Below are positions 45,431 to 55,221 of a stretch of 64,000 bases of DNA, one piece after another. The DNA is from Maricaulis sp. (GTDB lineage Bacteria > Pseudomonadota > Alphaproteobacteria > Caulobacterales > Maricaulaceae): assembly GCA_017643585.1 (NCBI GenBank), contig JAEPND010000003.1:62001-126000 (forward strand), read 5' to 3'. Under the pieces are notes generated by a model, which saw nothing but the letters and a program-made list of their open reading frames with translations, searched no databases and had not been told where the DNA came from. The translations under genes and the position numbers were made by a program. Within the stretch, counting starts at the first letter, position 1, and every line of letters starts with the position of its first letter.

Positions 45431-46812
45431 GCCAGGCGCCGCTTGGCGATCAGGCTTTCCAGAATACCGATGACGTCCGCCGAAGCGGCTTCCATGGCGT
45501 GGGCCGCCTCCTCGGCGGCTTCGCGCTGGCCCTGCTCGTGCAGCTCCGCAGCCAGCTTGCCCTGGCGGTGGAATTCCGCGTGCGGCTCGACGAGGCGCTG
45601 GAACAGCGGATCGCCGATGAAGACCGGGTCCTGGACGGCGTCATACCATTTGCCAAGACGACAGCCATGGTGATCCGCCAGCTCTGCCGCGCTGACCGCA
45701 TTGCGGCCGACGAACTTCTCGGACAGGTTTTTCTTCCACAGGAAATGGTCTGACTTGGCGCGGTGCAGGACATAGTCACGCACATCGCGTTGCTCCAGAT
45801 CCGCGAAGCTCTCATTGACGATCTGCTCGGACGCCGCCACGGCCTCGATGACCTGTTCGACGCGTTCGGTCGCCTGCCGGGAAGCGTTGGCGACCCCGGC
45901 GACACCCCGCGCAAGTTCCTGTGCTGCACCGGTCTGTTCGCTCATCAGGCGGGCAATTTCAGAGACCAGGCTGGAACTGGACTGCACCAGCTCCACACCC
46001 GAGCGCACGCTTTCGGCAGCATCATCGCTGGCGGTCTTTCCATCCTTGATCGCGGTCATGGATCCGTGCACCGCATCGATAATGCCGGTCACCTCGCCCT
46101 GCAGGTTTTCGATCTTGGCGCGAATATCGCCGGTCGCCTTCTCGGTCTGGCCGGACAGCGCCTTGACCTCTTCAGCAACCACGGAGAAGCCCCGCCCGGC
46201 CTCGCCGGCCCGCGCGGCTTCGATCGTCGCGTTCAGCGCCAGGAGGTTGGTCTGACCGGCAATTTCGGAAATCGTGTCGACGATATTGGTGATTTGCGCC
46301 GAGGCCGCCTCCAGCTGTTCCACGCGCCCCACAATGCTGGTGTAGGCGTCCTCGATGGAATCCATCTGACAGGCCGAGTTGGAGACCTGCTCCAGACCGT
46401 GGCTGGTCGCCTGCACACAATCAGACAGGTTGTTGGCCGCGGTTCCGGAAAAGCTCGAGATCTGCTGGATCGAGGCATTCAGCTCCTCGATCGCCGAGGA
46501 CATGGACTGGGCCTGCTGGTCAACATCACGGATATCGCCGGTCGCACGAGACACCGCTGCCATGGCCTCGCTGCCATGCATGGAGAAGCCGACAGAGCGC
46601 TCCAGGGACACCTGGTCGCGCGCATCCATTGCGCCGTAAAGCCGCGTGAGCGCTGCGGCCAGGGCGTCCGGGAGCTCCGGCAAGCCCGGCTTTTCCCCTT
46701 GCGCCAGGCGATCCAGGACACTGGCCAGATCGTCAATCCAGTCCGGCTCGATGGTCTGCGCATCCGCCATCACGTGCGCTTCCGGCTCAGACCGGCGCTT
46801 GAGCAGCATCAT
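45427..46812 (-). CDS. Soluble chemoreceptor with C-terminal CZB zinc-binding domain
   Basis: 461 residues, no membrane segment. The MCP signalling domain holds [18 protein letters not shown] and [19 protein letters not shown] in the middle. The C-terminal 115 residues match a CZB domain: [14 protein letters not shown], then [12 protein letters not shown], then [12 protein letters not shown], giving the expected His3/Cys zinc ligands. CZB receptors sense zinc or, through the zinc-Cys, hypochlorous acid. Cytoplasmic array membership is likely. A divergent small RNA candidate lies upstream. Confidence 0.9.
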   Translation of the reverse strand: MMLLKRRSEPEAHVMADAQTIEPDWIDDLASVLDRLAQGEKPGLPELPDALAAALTRLYGAMDARDQVSLERSVGFSMHGSEAMAAVSRATGDIRDVDQQAQSMSSAIEELNASIQQISSFSGTAANNLSDCVQATSHGLEQVSNSACQMDSIEDAYTSIVGRVEQLEAASAQITNIVDTISEIAGQTNLLALNATIEAARAGEAGRGFSVVAEEVKALSGQTEKATGDIRAKIENLQGEVTGIIDAVHGSMTAIKDGKTASDDAAESVRSGVELVQSSSSLVSEIARLMSEQTGAAQELARGVAGVANASRQATERVEQVIEAVAASEQIVNESFADLEQRDVRDYVLHRAKSDHFLWKKNLSEKFVGRNAVSAAELADHHGCRLGKWYDAVQDPVFIGDPLFQRLVEPHAEFHRQGKLAAELHEQGQREAAEEAAHAMEAASADVIGILESLIAKRRLA

Positions 46813-47009
46813 TTGAATATCCGTATTCCTCTTCCCCAGGCGTCCTCATCGCAATCCCGCGGTTAACAAAGGGTAAGAGGAAGCGTTTTGGGATATAACA
46901 ACCGCCACGCGTGGCGCATGGATATCAAATTTCGATACAGCGTTTATGCATGGCTAATCTGCAACTTCATCCCTTCTTTTGCAGCGCAGCATGGGTCATA
47001 TATCCCCTC

Positions 47010-47135
47010 ACAGACGCAGCGGCGACGCCGCAGTGTCACCCAAGTTAACGCATACCGATCTTCTCCCCTTAAACGGTATGCTGTTTCTGGCGCCGGTCCC
47101 TTCTCCTCCCCTTAAGGACCGGCGCCTTTTTCTTT
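47010..47135 (+). ncRNA. Candidate anti-Shine-Dalgarno small RNA with twin CTTCTCC...CCTTAA loops
   Basis: The 393-bp gap between the CZB receptor and dps contains no gene. It does hold a row of hairpins on the plus strand. A GCGGC/GCCGC hairpin (47018-47030) comes first. Next is a perfect 8-bp stem GCATACCG/CGGTATGC (47050-47081) with the loop ATCTTCTCCCCTTAAA. Last is an 11-bp stem GGCGCCGGTCC/GGACCGGCGCC (47089-47126) with the loop CTTCTCCTCCCCTTAA, followed by TTTTTCTTT. Both loops would bind ribosome-binding sites (GGAGGGG/AAGGGGAG). This matches the general design of alphaproteobacterial sRNAs with exposed CUCCUCCC motifs. The 5' end is a guess, resting on a weak TATATC at 46999. Confidence 0.6.
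47089..47135 (+). terminator. Rho-independent terminator of the candidate small RNA
   Basis: A perfect 11-bp stem with a 16-nt pyrimidine-rich loop is followed by TTTTTCTTT. The long unpaired loop suggests it also acts as a seed region. Confidence 0.8.
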
Positions 47136-47146
47136 GCCCATACCTC

Positions 47147-47183
47147 ACCAAAAACCCCGGCCGATTGGCCGGGGTCTTTTTTT
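47147..47183 (-). terminator. Bidirectional terminator downstream of dps
   Basis: An 8-bp stem (CCCCGGCC at 47155-47162 with GGCCGGGG at 47167-47174) has T-tracts on both strands: TTTTTGG for dps and TCTTTTTTT for plus-strand read-through from the small RNA. Confidence 0.85.
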
Positions 47184-47205
47184 GCTCGTGATAATGTGTG
47201 GAAAA

Positions 47206-47673
47206 CTAGCCCAGCGTCGAGCGCAGCATCCAGGCGGTTTTCTCATGCACGGTAAGGCGCGGCGTCAATACGTCGGCCGTGGCCTCATCGCCGTGTTCGC
47301 TCGCCAGTTCGAGCGCCTTGCGGATAGTGGCGACCACCACTTCATGACCTTTGAGAAGATCAGCGACCATCGCGTCGGCATCCGCCTCGCCGGCTTCCGC
47401 GCCCAGCGTTGCCGCCGCGCCCATGGCGACATAGGAATTGGGAGCCTTGACGCCCAGCGCCCGTATGCGCTCCGCGATCTCGTCGGTCGCGGTCCACATT
47501 TCGTTATATTGCAGTTCAAACAGGGCGTGCAGATCGTGGAAGCGCGGCCCCGTGACATTCCAGTGATAGACATGCGTCTTGAAATACAGCGCATAGGTAT
47601 CCGCCAGTACGGCGCTCACCGCGTCGGCCATCGCCAGTCGCTGCTCTTCGGTCAGACCCATATTGAAGCTCAT
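47206..47673 (-). CDS. dps: Dps-family ferritin-like DNA-protection protein
   Basis: 155 residues from the ATG at 47673, which has GGGAGAG upstream; an ATG at 47703 is less likely. The ferroxidase block is YKTH-like: LYFKTHVYHWNVTGPRFHDLHALFELQYNEMWTATDEIAERI, with the His/Asp/Glu ligands shared across the dimer. Dps oxidises iron with peroxide and coats DNA. Two palindromes lie upstream (47697-47710 and 47750-47765). Confidence 0.93.
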   Translation of the reverse strand: MSFNMGLTEEQRLAMADAVSAVLADTYALYFKTHVYHWNVTGPRFHDLHALFELQYNEMWTATDEIAERIRALGVKAPNSYVAMGAAATLGAEAGEADADAMVADLLKGHEVVVATIRKALELASEHGDEATADVLTPRLTVHEKTAWMLRSTLG

Positions 47674-47696
47674 ATCGCTCTCCCTGGTTTGGTTGT

Positions 47697-47710
47697 GCAG
47701 CATATGCTGC
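47697..47710. promoter_or_regulatory. Palindrome GCAGCATATGCTGC in the dps leader
   Basis: A perfect 14-bp palindrome 23 bp upstream of the dps ATG. It could be an operator or an mRNA hairpin that affects translation. Confidence 0.4.
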
Positions 47711-47749
47711 CTTGGGAAAACTTATGCCCGAGCCTAATCAATAGATCCA

Positions 47750-47765
47750 ATTAGTAATTACTAAT
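47750..47765. promoter_or_regulatory. Palindrome ATTAGTAATTACTAAT upstream of dps
   Basis: A perfect 16-bp AT-rich palindrome about 77 bp upstream of the dps ATG. It looks like a MarR/OhrR-type site rather than the spaced ATAG pattern of OxyR. It is also just downstream of the aminotransferase stop at 47788. Confidence 0.55.
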
Positions 47766-47787
47766 CGAACAATTGAATTTCTCGATA

Positions 47788-49074
<1,287 letters not shown>

Positions 49075-49176
49075 TCACAATCACTTGAACGAACCACCCT
49101 TGCAAAATTGCAGGGCCATACCGACCTGTGCGCAGACGCCGCACTGGGCGCCGCATAACAACAGGACATCCTTCCG

Positions 49177-49746
49177 ATGACTGACTTTACGCTGCACACC
49201 CCCGAGAGCGCCCCGGAAGGGTCCAAGCCGCTGCTCGAAAACTCACAGAGGTCGTTCGGGTTCATCCCGAACCTGCACGCCGTCATGGCGGAAGCACCCT
49301 CAACGCTGGAAGCCTATCAGCTGCTCGGCGGGCTGTTTTCCAGATCCACGTTGAACGCGGTTGAGCAGAATGTTGTCTGGCTGACCATCAATGTAGAGCA
49401 CAATTGCCATTACTGCGTGCCGGCTCACACCGGCATCGCCCATATGCAGGGCGTGGCAGAAGATGTAATCAACGCCCTGCGCGACAATCGCCCCTTGCCG
49501 GATGAAAAGCTTGAGGCCTTGCGCCAGTTCACGCTGAGCACGCTGCGCAATCGCGGTGTCGTGGAGGACGCTGAGGTCGAGGCCTTCCTGGCAGCGGGCT
49601 ACACCCGCGCCAACATCCTCGACGTGGTTCTGGGCCTGTCACACAAGGTTTTGTCGAATTACATCAATCATTTCGCAGACACACCGGTCGACGAACGCTT
49701 CCAGCAGTTTGACTGGGCGCCTCGGGAAACCGTTGCTGCAGAATAG
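49177..49746 (+). CDS. Carboxymuconolactone decarboxylase/AhpD-like protein
   Basis: 189 residues. The AhpD-type redox motif is in NVEHNCHYCVPAHTGIAHMQG, a CxxC with the catalytic His. The family has alkylhydroperoxidase-linked or unassigned redox roles. It begins with a peroxidase-related block (SFGFIPNLHAVMAEAP). Soluble. It is convergent with the porin gene across a hairpin. Confidence 0.88.
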   Translation: MTDFTLHTPESAPEGSKPLLENSQRSFGFIPNLHAVMAEAPSTLEAYQLLGGLFSRSTLNAVEQNVVWLTINVEHNCHYCVPAHTGIAHMQGVAEDVINALRDNRPLPDEKLEALRQFTLSTLRNRGVVEDAEVEAFLAAGYTRANILDVVLGLSHKVLSNYINHFADTPVDERFQQFDWAPRETVAAE

Positions 49747-49762
49747 ATGAGCAGAACGTGCA

Positions 49763-49783
49763 GCCGGAGGCTCAGCCTCCGGC
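49763..49783. terminator. Convergent hairpin between the AhpD-like and porin genes
   Basis: A perfect 9-bp stem GCCGGAGGC/GCCTCCGGC with a TCA loop lies between the two stop codons. It has no T-tract, so intrinsic termination is uncertain. Confidence 0.5.
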
Positions 49784-49790
49784 AGGCACA

Positions 49791-50969
49791 TCAGTAGGAG
49801 TAGGACAGGGCCAGCGCCAGTCGCTCACGCGACACCGGACCACCTATCGCGCCGTCGAAATCGGCGTATTTGAGCTGGAATCCGACCCGTTCGGTCACCC
49901 GGCCATTGAACACGATGTTCAGTTCGGATCCGAAGTCGGCGCCACCATTCTCGGCTTCGAAATGGTGCCAGACCACATTGACGGAGCGGTTGCTGAACAG
50001 GGCGCCGTCACCGAACCCTGCGGAACCGCCGAAATAGACGTCGCGGATGCCATTCGCGGGCGTCCCCAGGAAGACATCGGCAAACCCCTGGAATTTGTGC
50101 AGGGTCGCCAGCGGCGTCGCGAAACCGCGCGCACCGTTACCGTCCAGGCTTTCCAGGCCGACCCAGCCGCCGAAACGTTCACCACGCATGCGCAGCTGCA
50201 GACGAAGGGCGCTGAGATCATAGCCCGGTCCGGTCGCATTGCCGTAATCAGTCTGGTTGGCGAATTCGACGTAATAGTCAAACTGCCCGCTCTCCAGCGC
50301 ATGCACATGGCTCCACTGGATGGCCAGCGTCTGGCTGGACATGCCCGGAACATCCTGGTTCTCGAACCAGAGGCCGGTAAAGCTCAACGTGCCGGCGCCC
50401 AGCGCACTGCTCGCGGTGACGAGATGGGTATCGAGATCCCACTCCCCCGCCGGGCTGTCATCACCGAAAATCCGGTGCACACGATCGAGAAAGGCATAAC
50501 CGAACTCGATACCGCCCGCGGTTTCGAAATCCAGGCGCACCGCGTCGAAGGTCTGCTCGTTCTGGCGATAGCCGACATTGCCGACATACCGGGAATCCCC
50601 GATCACCATGCGCTGGCGACCGAGCACAAAGGAGCGACCGTCGCTGGCATGAGCCAGCTGTAGCCGGTTCAGCTCTGTCGCTTCCGGATCCGCGATGACC
50701 GGAAACTGGGTCTGGCCGTTCACCGTGTCATTGAAATCATCAATCAGATGAAAGACATGTTCGCCTTCAACCAGAACACTCCAGCCCTGACCAAACGAGA
50801 ACTCAGCCCCCAGCCGGTTGCGCCAGCTCAGCGCCTCTGCGGTATTGGCATTGCCGGAAAAATCGGCGGTTTCGAAGCGGATACGGCCATCGAGATGGAA
50901 GATATCGTCCGCCGCAGCAGCGCCACTCGCGGCCAGCAGGGCCAGACCGCTACACAAAATTGCTCTCAT
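49791..50969 (-). CDS. Outer-membrane beta-barrel porin, alginate-export (AlgE)-like
   Basis: 392 residues with a signal peptide (AILCSGLALLAASGAAA). Alternating strands fill the protein. It has RNRLGAEFSFGQGWSVLVEGEHVFHL near the start and FVLGRQRMVIGDSRYVGNVGYRQNEQTFDAVRLDF, a hallmark of the alginate-export family. It ends in the barrel-closing pattern LALALSYSY. AGGAGG precedes the ATG, 16 bp after the STAS gene on the same strand. The substrate is unknown. Confidence 0.85.
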   Translation of the reverse strand: MRAILCSGLALLAASGAAAADDIFHLDGRIRFETADFSGNANTAEALSWRNRLGAEFSFGQGWSVLVEGEHVFHLIDDFNDTVNGQTQFPVIADPEATELNRLQLAHASDGRSFVLGRQRMVIGDSRYVGNVGYRQNEQTFDAVRLDFETAGGIEFGYAFLDRVHRIFGDDSPAGEWDLDTHLVTASSALGAGTLSFTGLWFENQDVPGMSSQTLAIQWSHVHALESGQFDYYVEFANQTDYGNATGPGYDLSALRLQLRMRGERFGGWVGLESLDGNGARGFATPLATLHKFQGFADVFLGTPANGIRDVYFGGSAGFGDGALFSNRSVNVVWHHFEAENGGADFGSELNIVFNGRVTERVGFQLKYADFDGAIGGPVSRERLALALSYSY

Positions 50970-50985
50970 GTCAGGAGCCTCCTAA

Positions 50986-51291
50986 TCAGACCTCGATAGG
51001 AATGAGGTCGCCGACCCGCGCCAACTGCAGCGCCCGCTCGGTAAGGCCGGTCGGCCCGCGCAGGGCGAAGCCCTTGGACGCCTTGTTCAGCCGGTCATTG
51101 GTCATCAGCAACAATCCGATGCCCGCGCTGTCGATCGACGTCACGCCGGACAGGTCATAGACAACATTGCTGCCTTCGCCCGCGCAGAACTGGCGCATCA
51201 GGGCCCGTGCGACCTCGTGGTCGTCAAACGTGAAAGAGCCCGACAGGGCGACCACCGCCTTATCACCAGAGTTCGAAATCGAATGTTGCAT
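50986..51291 (-). CDS. STAS-domain protein (anti-sigma factor antagonist-like)
   Basis: 101 residues, a single STAS domain: VVALSGSFTFDDHEVARALM, then VVYDLSGVTSIDSAGIGLLLM with phospho-acceptor Ser55, then ALQLARVGDLIPI. Such proteins pair with serine kinases or act in chemoreceptor-linked partner-switching. It starts 4 bp after the NIT chemoreceptor stop, so it is in the same transcript. No cognate kinase is in this window. Confidence 0.9.
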   Translation of the reverse strand: MQHSISNSGDKAVVALSGSFTFDDHEVARALMRQFCAGEGSNVVYDLSGVTSIDSAGIGLLLMTNDRLNKASKGFALRGPTGLTERALQLARVGDLIPIEV

Positions 51292-51295
51292 TCAT

Positions 51296-53440
51296 TTATC
51301 CCCAATGAGCGACGTCTTCGCTTTCACCATCCAGATCATTGCCCTCGATCCGGCGGTCCTCGCGAATACTGGATATTTCCTCTTCCGCCTCGTTAGACGC
51401 CGCCGTAACGATGCGAGGAATTTCGAATCGAGCCAGTTCCGACATGTCCGCCATGTCGTCCGCGGTCGAGGCAAAGGCCTCGGCCTCGCTGGAAACGCGC
51501 TCGGCAACGCCGCGGATTTCCTCTACCCCAACGACCACATCACTGGTCGCGGTGCGGGTTTGCTCGACAAATCCGAGGAAGCTGCTGGTCGAGGCGCGCT
51601 GCTCTTCCATTGCCGCCGAGACAGCGGTCGTGACCTCGCTGAGCGTATCAATCGAGGATGCGATGGCATCGATTGCCGTGACCGTGTCCTGGGTTCGTCC
51701 CTGGATGGACGAGACGCGTTCGGAAATCTCGCTGGCAGACTTGTTAGTCTGCGCCGCCAGGGCCTTCACCTCGGAAGCAACAACCGCAAAGCCCCTGCCG
51801 GCTTCACCGGCACGCGCCGCCTCGATGGTCGCGTTGAGCGCCAGCAGGTTGGTCTGCTCGGCCAGGCCGTTAATGATTTCGATGAAATTACCGATCTGGG
51901 CCGCTGCGTCACGCAGCTCGTTGACCGCTTCGCTGGACTGGGACGCCTTACCCACCGCATCACGCACCAGACCATCACTCCTGGTGATCTGTTCCGTGAC
52001 TTCATTGATGGCATAGATCAGCTGGTCGGCCTGTTCAGCAGCATCTGACGACTGAGCACTGGAGACGCGCGCCCGGTCGGCCACGCTCTCGGCCTTCTCC
52101 ACGGCATCACTGAGCGAGGCTTTCACGGCCAGGGAACGCTCGCGGATGTCAGACGCAGATCCTACGACCCGCCCGAGGCTGCGCTCGGATGCGGCTTCCA
52201 CCTCCTGCGACATCTTTTTCATATAGGCTGTACGTTCGGCCATCGCCTTTTGGTCCTTGGCCAGATTGGCCGCTTCCAGTGCACGACGTTGCTCGGAATC
52301 GGCCAGGAAATCGCGTGCCGCCCGGGCCAACACCCCGATTTCGTCCTGGCGCGCGACACCCCGGATCCGAACGTCGGTTTCACCGCAGGCAATACGCTCC
52401 AGATTGTCGGTGATCATCTTGATCGGCCGAACCACACTCAAAGCAACCTGGATCGACAGCCAGATCGTCGCCAGTGTCACCAGAACGGCAAGCGCAGCAT
52501 AGAACCAGGCAGAACGGTTGGAGGCCTCAAGGCGGACAGTCGCCACGTCGACCAGATAGGTCGCGAACTCGGATTCAACATCCATCAAGGCGTCGATGCG
52601 GCGGGTGGATGCATCGAACCATGCCCCACCCTCGCCCTGCGGCAAGGCCGCGCCATAGCCACCCTCGGCCATCGTGTCACGATAGGCCTGAACCGCTTCG
52701 AGCGTTGGCTCGACAGCGCGGGTCACACGATCGCTCCATTCCGGACCGGCAATCATGCTGAATTCTGCCAGGAAGGCTTCCTGGGCCGCCTGAAGCTCGG
52801 TCAGCCGGCGGTGATTATTGCGATTAACCGTGCCGGACCCCAGCGTGTTGGCGCCGACGGCGCGCTCGATACCGGCGTTTTCCTTGGCTTCCATTAGGTT
52901 GAGCAGCGAGATCATACCCTCGGTCAGACCCGCATCGTCAGAGACATGAATTTCCTGGACATAGGCGTGAAGAATGCCGTTGATGATCGCGGTATAGGGC
53001 GAAACGGCCTGGCTGAGATTGATCTCCAGCGTATCTACCGAACCCCGGTGATCGGCGAGACTGCGCAATTGCGTGTTCACCCCGTCAATGGCCTGCGCAT
53101 ATTCCGCGCTGTACTTGGACGGATCGTGCTCCTGCAAAGCGCTGAAATATTGCGAAATGATCAGATCGGTGCGGGCGCGCTGCTGGTCCAGCCGAGTGGC
53201 GAATTCCCGACCGCCCCGCGAACCCACGAACCCTGCGGAATTGCCGCGTTCGCGTTGCAACTCGTGAATGACCGCACTCATCGTACGCCCGAATTCCGTC
53301 AACTCGGCGATACTTCGCATACGCTCCGCGTCGGACCGGTGTTCCATGACGAACAGGCCGGCAAAGAAGATCAGAGCGAGGATGGGTGCACCGACAGCAA
53401 TCGCAATTCGATGTGTGACATTCAAAGTAGGAAGGGACAT
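51296..53440 (-). CDS. Methyl-accepting chemotaxis protein with periplasmic NIT domain
   Basis: 714 residues (an ATG at 53470 would add ten). The first membrane helix is near residues 10-32 ([19 protein letters not shown]). The periplasmic part matches the nitrate/nitrite-sensing NIT fold: [14 protein letters not shown] and [16 protein letters not shown], then helical repeats. The second helix is at about 310-335, followed by HAMP. The signalling tip is [18 protein letters not shown] followed by [18 protein letters not shown] domains bind nitrate or nitrite in characterised cases; the ligand here is not proven. Heads a row with the STAS and porin genes. Confidence 0.9.
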   Translation of the reverse strand: MSLPTLNVTHRIAIAVGAPILALIFFAGLFVMEHRSDAERMRSIAELTEFGRTMSAVIHELQRERGNSAGFVGSRGGREFATRLDQQRARTDLIISQYFSALQEHDPSKYSAEYAQAIDGVNTQLRSLADHRGSVDTLEINLSQAVSPYTAIINGILHAYVQEIHVSDDAGLTEGMISLLNLMEAKENAGIERAVGANTLGSGTVNRNNHRRLTELQAAQEAFLAEFSMIAGPEWSDRVTRAVEPTLEAVQAYRDTMAEGGYGAALPQGEGGAWFDASTRRIDALMDVESEFATYLVDVATVRLEASNRSAWFYAALAVLVTLATIWLSIQVALSVVRPIKMITDNLERIACGETDVRIRGVARQDEIGVLARAARDFLADSEQRRALEAANLAKDQKAMAERTAYMKKMSQEVEAASERSLGRVVGSASDIRERSLAVKASLSDAVEKAESVADRARVSSAQSSDAAEQADQLIYAINEVTEQITRSDGLVRDAVGKASQSSEAVNELRDAAAQIGNFIEIINGLAEQTNLLALNATIEAARAGEAGRGFAVVASEVKALAAQTNKSASEISERVSSIQGRTQDTVTAIDAIASSIDTLSEVTTAVSAAMEEQRASTSSFLGFVEQTRTATSDVVVGVEEIRGVAERVSSEAEAFASTADDMADMSELARFEIPRIVTAASNEAEEEISSIREDRRIEGNDLDGESEDVAHWG

Positions 53441-53605
53441 CGCACAATCCGCAAGCTTGATAGCTGACATGCTGGTCCAGAGGAGGTTTCCAAATCTCTA
53501 ATTCGGGTCGTCTTTCGCAACCACGCGGTTACATCCTGAAATTACTGCATATTTCAATTCGCTTTAGCGATAATACTGAAATAGTTTTTTTAGCCAGCGA
53601 CCAAT

Positions 53606-53618
53606 CTACTGTAAGTAG
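53606..53618. promoter_or_regulatory. Inverted repeat CTACT-GTA-AGTAG upstream of the NIT receptor
   Basis: A perfect 5-bp inverted repeat lies in the AT-rich 232-bp region that must contain the NIT receptor promoter. Function is speculative. Confidence 0.3.
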
Positions 53619-53640
53619 TATTATTGTATAACCAACGTCC

Positions 53641-53663
53641 CGGCAGGGGCTTTCGCCCCCGCC
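53641..53663 (-). terminator. Hairpin downstream of the serine hydrolase gene
   Basis: GGC-GGGGGC / GCCCC-GCC arms around GAAA on the minus strand, 10 bases beyond the stop codon. There is no T-tract, so it is a weak terminator candidate. Confidence 0.4.
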
Positions 53664-53672
53664 GCACGCTGA

Positions 53673-55196
53673 TCAGTCTGCCCCACCCATACGCGCATAG
53701 TGCGAACTGGCATTGGCGATGTGAAAACTCATCCCGTTCACCCGGCGCGTGGCGTCCCGGTGGAACTCCAGCTCGGCGATGCCTTCGCGCATCGCCAGAC
53801 CGTCAATCACGAAACGGGTCGGGGTAACCGGGATCAGCGGCAGGGTGAAGTCCCCACCCACGCGACCGACCTGCAATTGCCCGTCAACCAGCGTGACCTC
53901 GAGATCCCAGGCATATATGCCGCTGACCATTTGCTGACGCATATCCAGGGGGACAACTTCATTCGGGGCAAAACGCCCGGTCATGCTGGCCAGCATGGCC
54001 TGAGGAATATCGAGCTCGGGGAGGCGGTAAGGCGCATTGATCTGCCAGCCCATCGCGTCGGCAACCGCATTGCGGATCTCCATGTGCAGCGCATTGCCAT
54101 TGGCGCCGTTGGTCAGGACCACCAGGCCGTCACCGGTCACCAGATGCCCTTCCATCCAGCTCTGATAGGAATTGTTGGCCCCGGCATGGTGGAAGAAATA
54201 CTGGTTACCGGCATGCTCGATGCGCGGGCCCAGCCCATGCTGACTGCGGGCGACGCGTGACATCATGTCGATCGCGGTCTCGCGGCCCAGATAGTCACCC
54301 TCTCCGCGGTAATCATTGATCAGACCCGCCACCAGCAGTCCAAGATCGTGGGAACTGGTCCACAGCCCGGACGCCGCCATTTCCGGCATGCTTTCATAAC
54401 CACGCGGAAGCGCCGCCGGCTCACCCTGGCGATCATGCGCGCGTGCGATATTGCCATGGTCTTCCGGCAGCGGGTTGGCAAAGCTCGACCGGCTCATCCC
54501 CAGCGGTGCGAACAGATGCGTTTCCGCCGCTGCCTCGAAGGTCGTGTCTGTCTGATCGGCGATGATCAGCTGGGCCAGTGTAAAACCACCGCCGGAATAG
54601 CGATAGGTCGAGCCCGGCTCGAAGGTCAGTGTTAGGGTCTCGGTCAGGGCCGGGGCGGTTCCGTTCAGCGTGTCATACACATTTGGCTGCGCAGCGCCCG
54701 GCTGGAAGTCCGGAAAACCGTGCACGTTGAAACCGGCCGTGTGCGAAAGAATGGTACGCAGCGTCACCCGCTCGTTATCAAACTCGCTCTCGGGCAATTG
54801 CCAGCTCACCAGCTGTGTGGAGACCGGGGCATTGATATCCAGCTGCTCGAGCTCATGCAGACGCAGCGTCAGGGCGGAGGTTGCAATCTTGCTGACCGAC
54901 CCGGCGGAGAACACGGTATGCGCGTTCACGGCTTCGTCTCCACCCGCCTGCAGAACACCGAAACCTTCTGCATAGACAAGGTCGCCATCCTCGATGATCG
55001 CGATGGCAACACCGGGCACGCCGTAGTGTTCCATGCGCTCGGCAAGCGAATAGCGGGTTTCATCGTCTCCAACCCAGAAGCGCGGGCGCAATTGCGAGGA
55101 GAAATCCGATGGTGTCTGGGCCCAGGCGGCCGGTGAGAGCAGGCAAGCCGCTCCCGCCAACACGGCCACCGCGGTCCGTGAAGTGATCATCTTCAT
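53673..55196 (-). CDS. Exported serine hydrolase, beta-lactamase/PBP fold, in a bla-like operon (module C)
   Basis: 507 residues with a signal peptide (VAVLAGAACLLSPAAWA). The catalytic motifs are SVSK (Ser100, Lys103), YSG (200-202) and HAG (337-339), of the COG1680 type. A C-terminal lipocalin-like extension follows (about 400-507). AAGGAC precedes the ATG. The gene starts 25 bp after the ankyrin-BlaR1-like gene, so it is the third gene of a blaI-blaR-hydrolase row. Whether it hydrolyses beta-lactams, peptides or esters is unknown. Confidence 0.85.
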   Translation of the reverse strand: MKMITSRTAVAVLAGAACLLSPAAWAQTPSDFSSQLRPRFWVGDDETRYSLAERMEHYGVPGVAIAIIEDGDLVYAEGFGVLQAGGDEAVNAHTVFSAGSVSKIATSALTLRLHELEQLDINAPVSTQLVSWQLPESEFDNERVTLRTILSHTAGFNVHGFPDFQPGAAQPNVYDTLNGTAPALTETLTLTFEPGSTYRYSGGGFTLAQLIIADQTDTTFEAAAETHLFAPLGMSRSSFANPLPEDHGNIARAHDRQGEPAALPRGYESMPEMAASGLWTSSHDLGLLVAGLINDYRGEGDYLGRETAIDMMSRVARSQHGLGPRIEHAGNQYFFHHAGANNSYQSWMEGHLVTGDGLVVLTNGANGNALHMEIRNAVADAMGWQINAPYRLPELDIPQAMLASMTGRFAPNEVVPLDMRQQMVSGIYAWDLEVTLVDGQLQVGRVGGDFTLPLIPVTPTRFVIDGLAMREGIAELEFHRDATRRVNGMSFHIANASSHYARMGGAD

Positions 55197-55221
55197 GTGT
55201 GAAGTCCTTTACTTAGACAGC

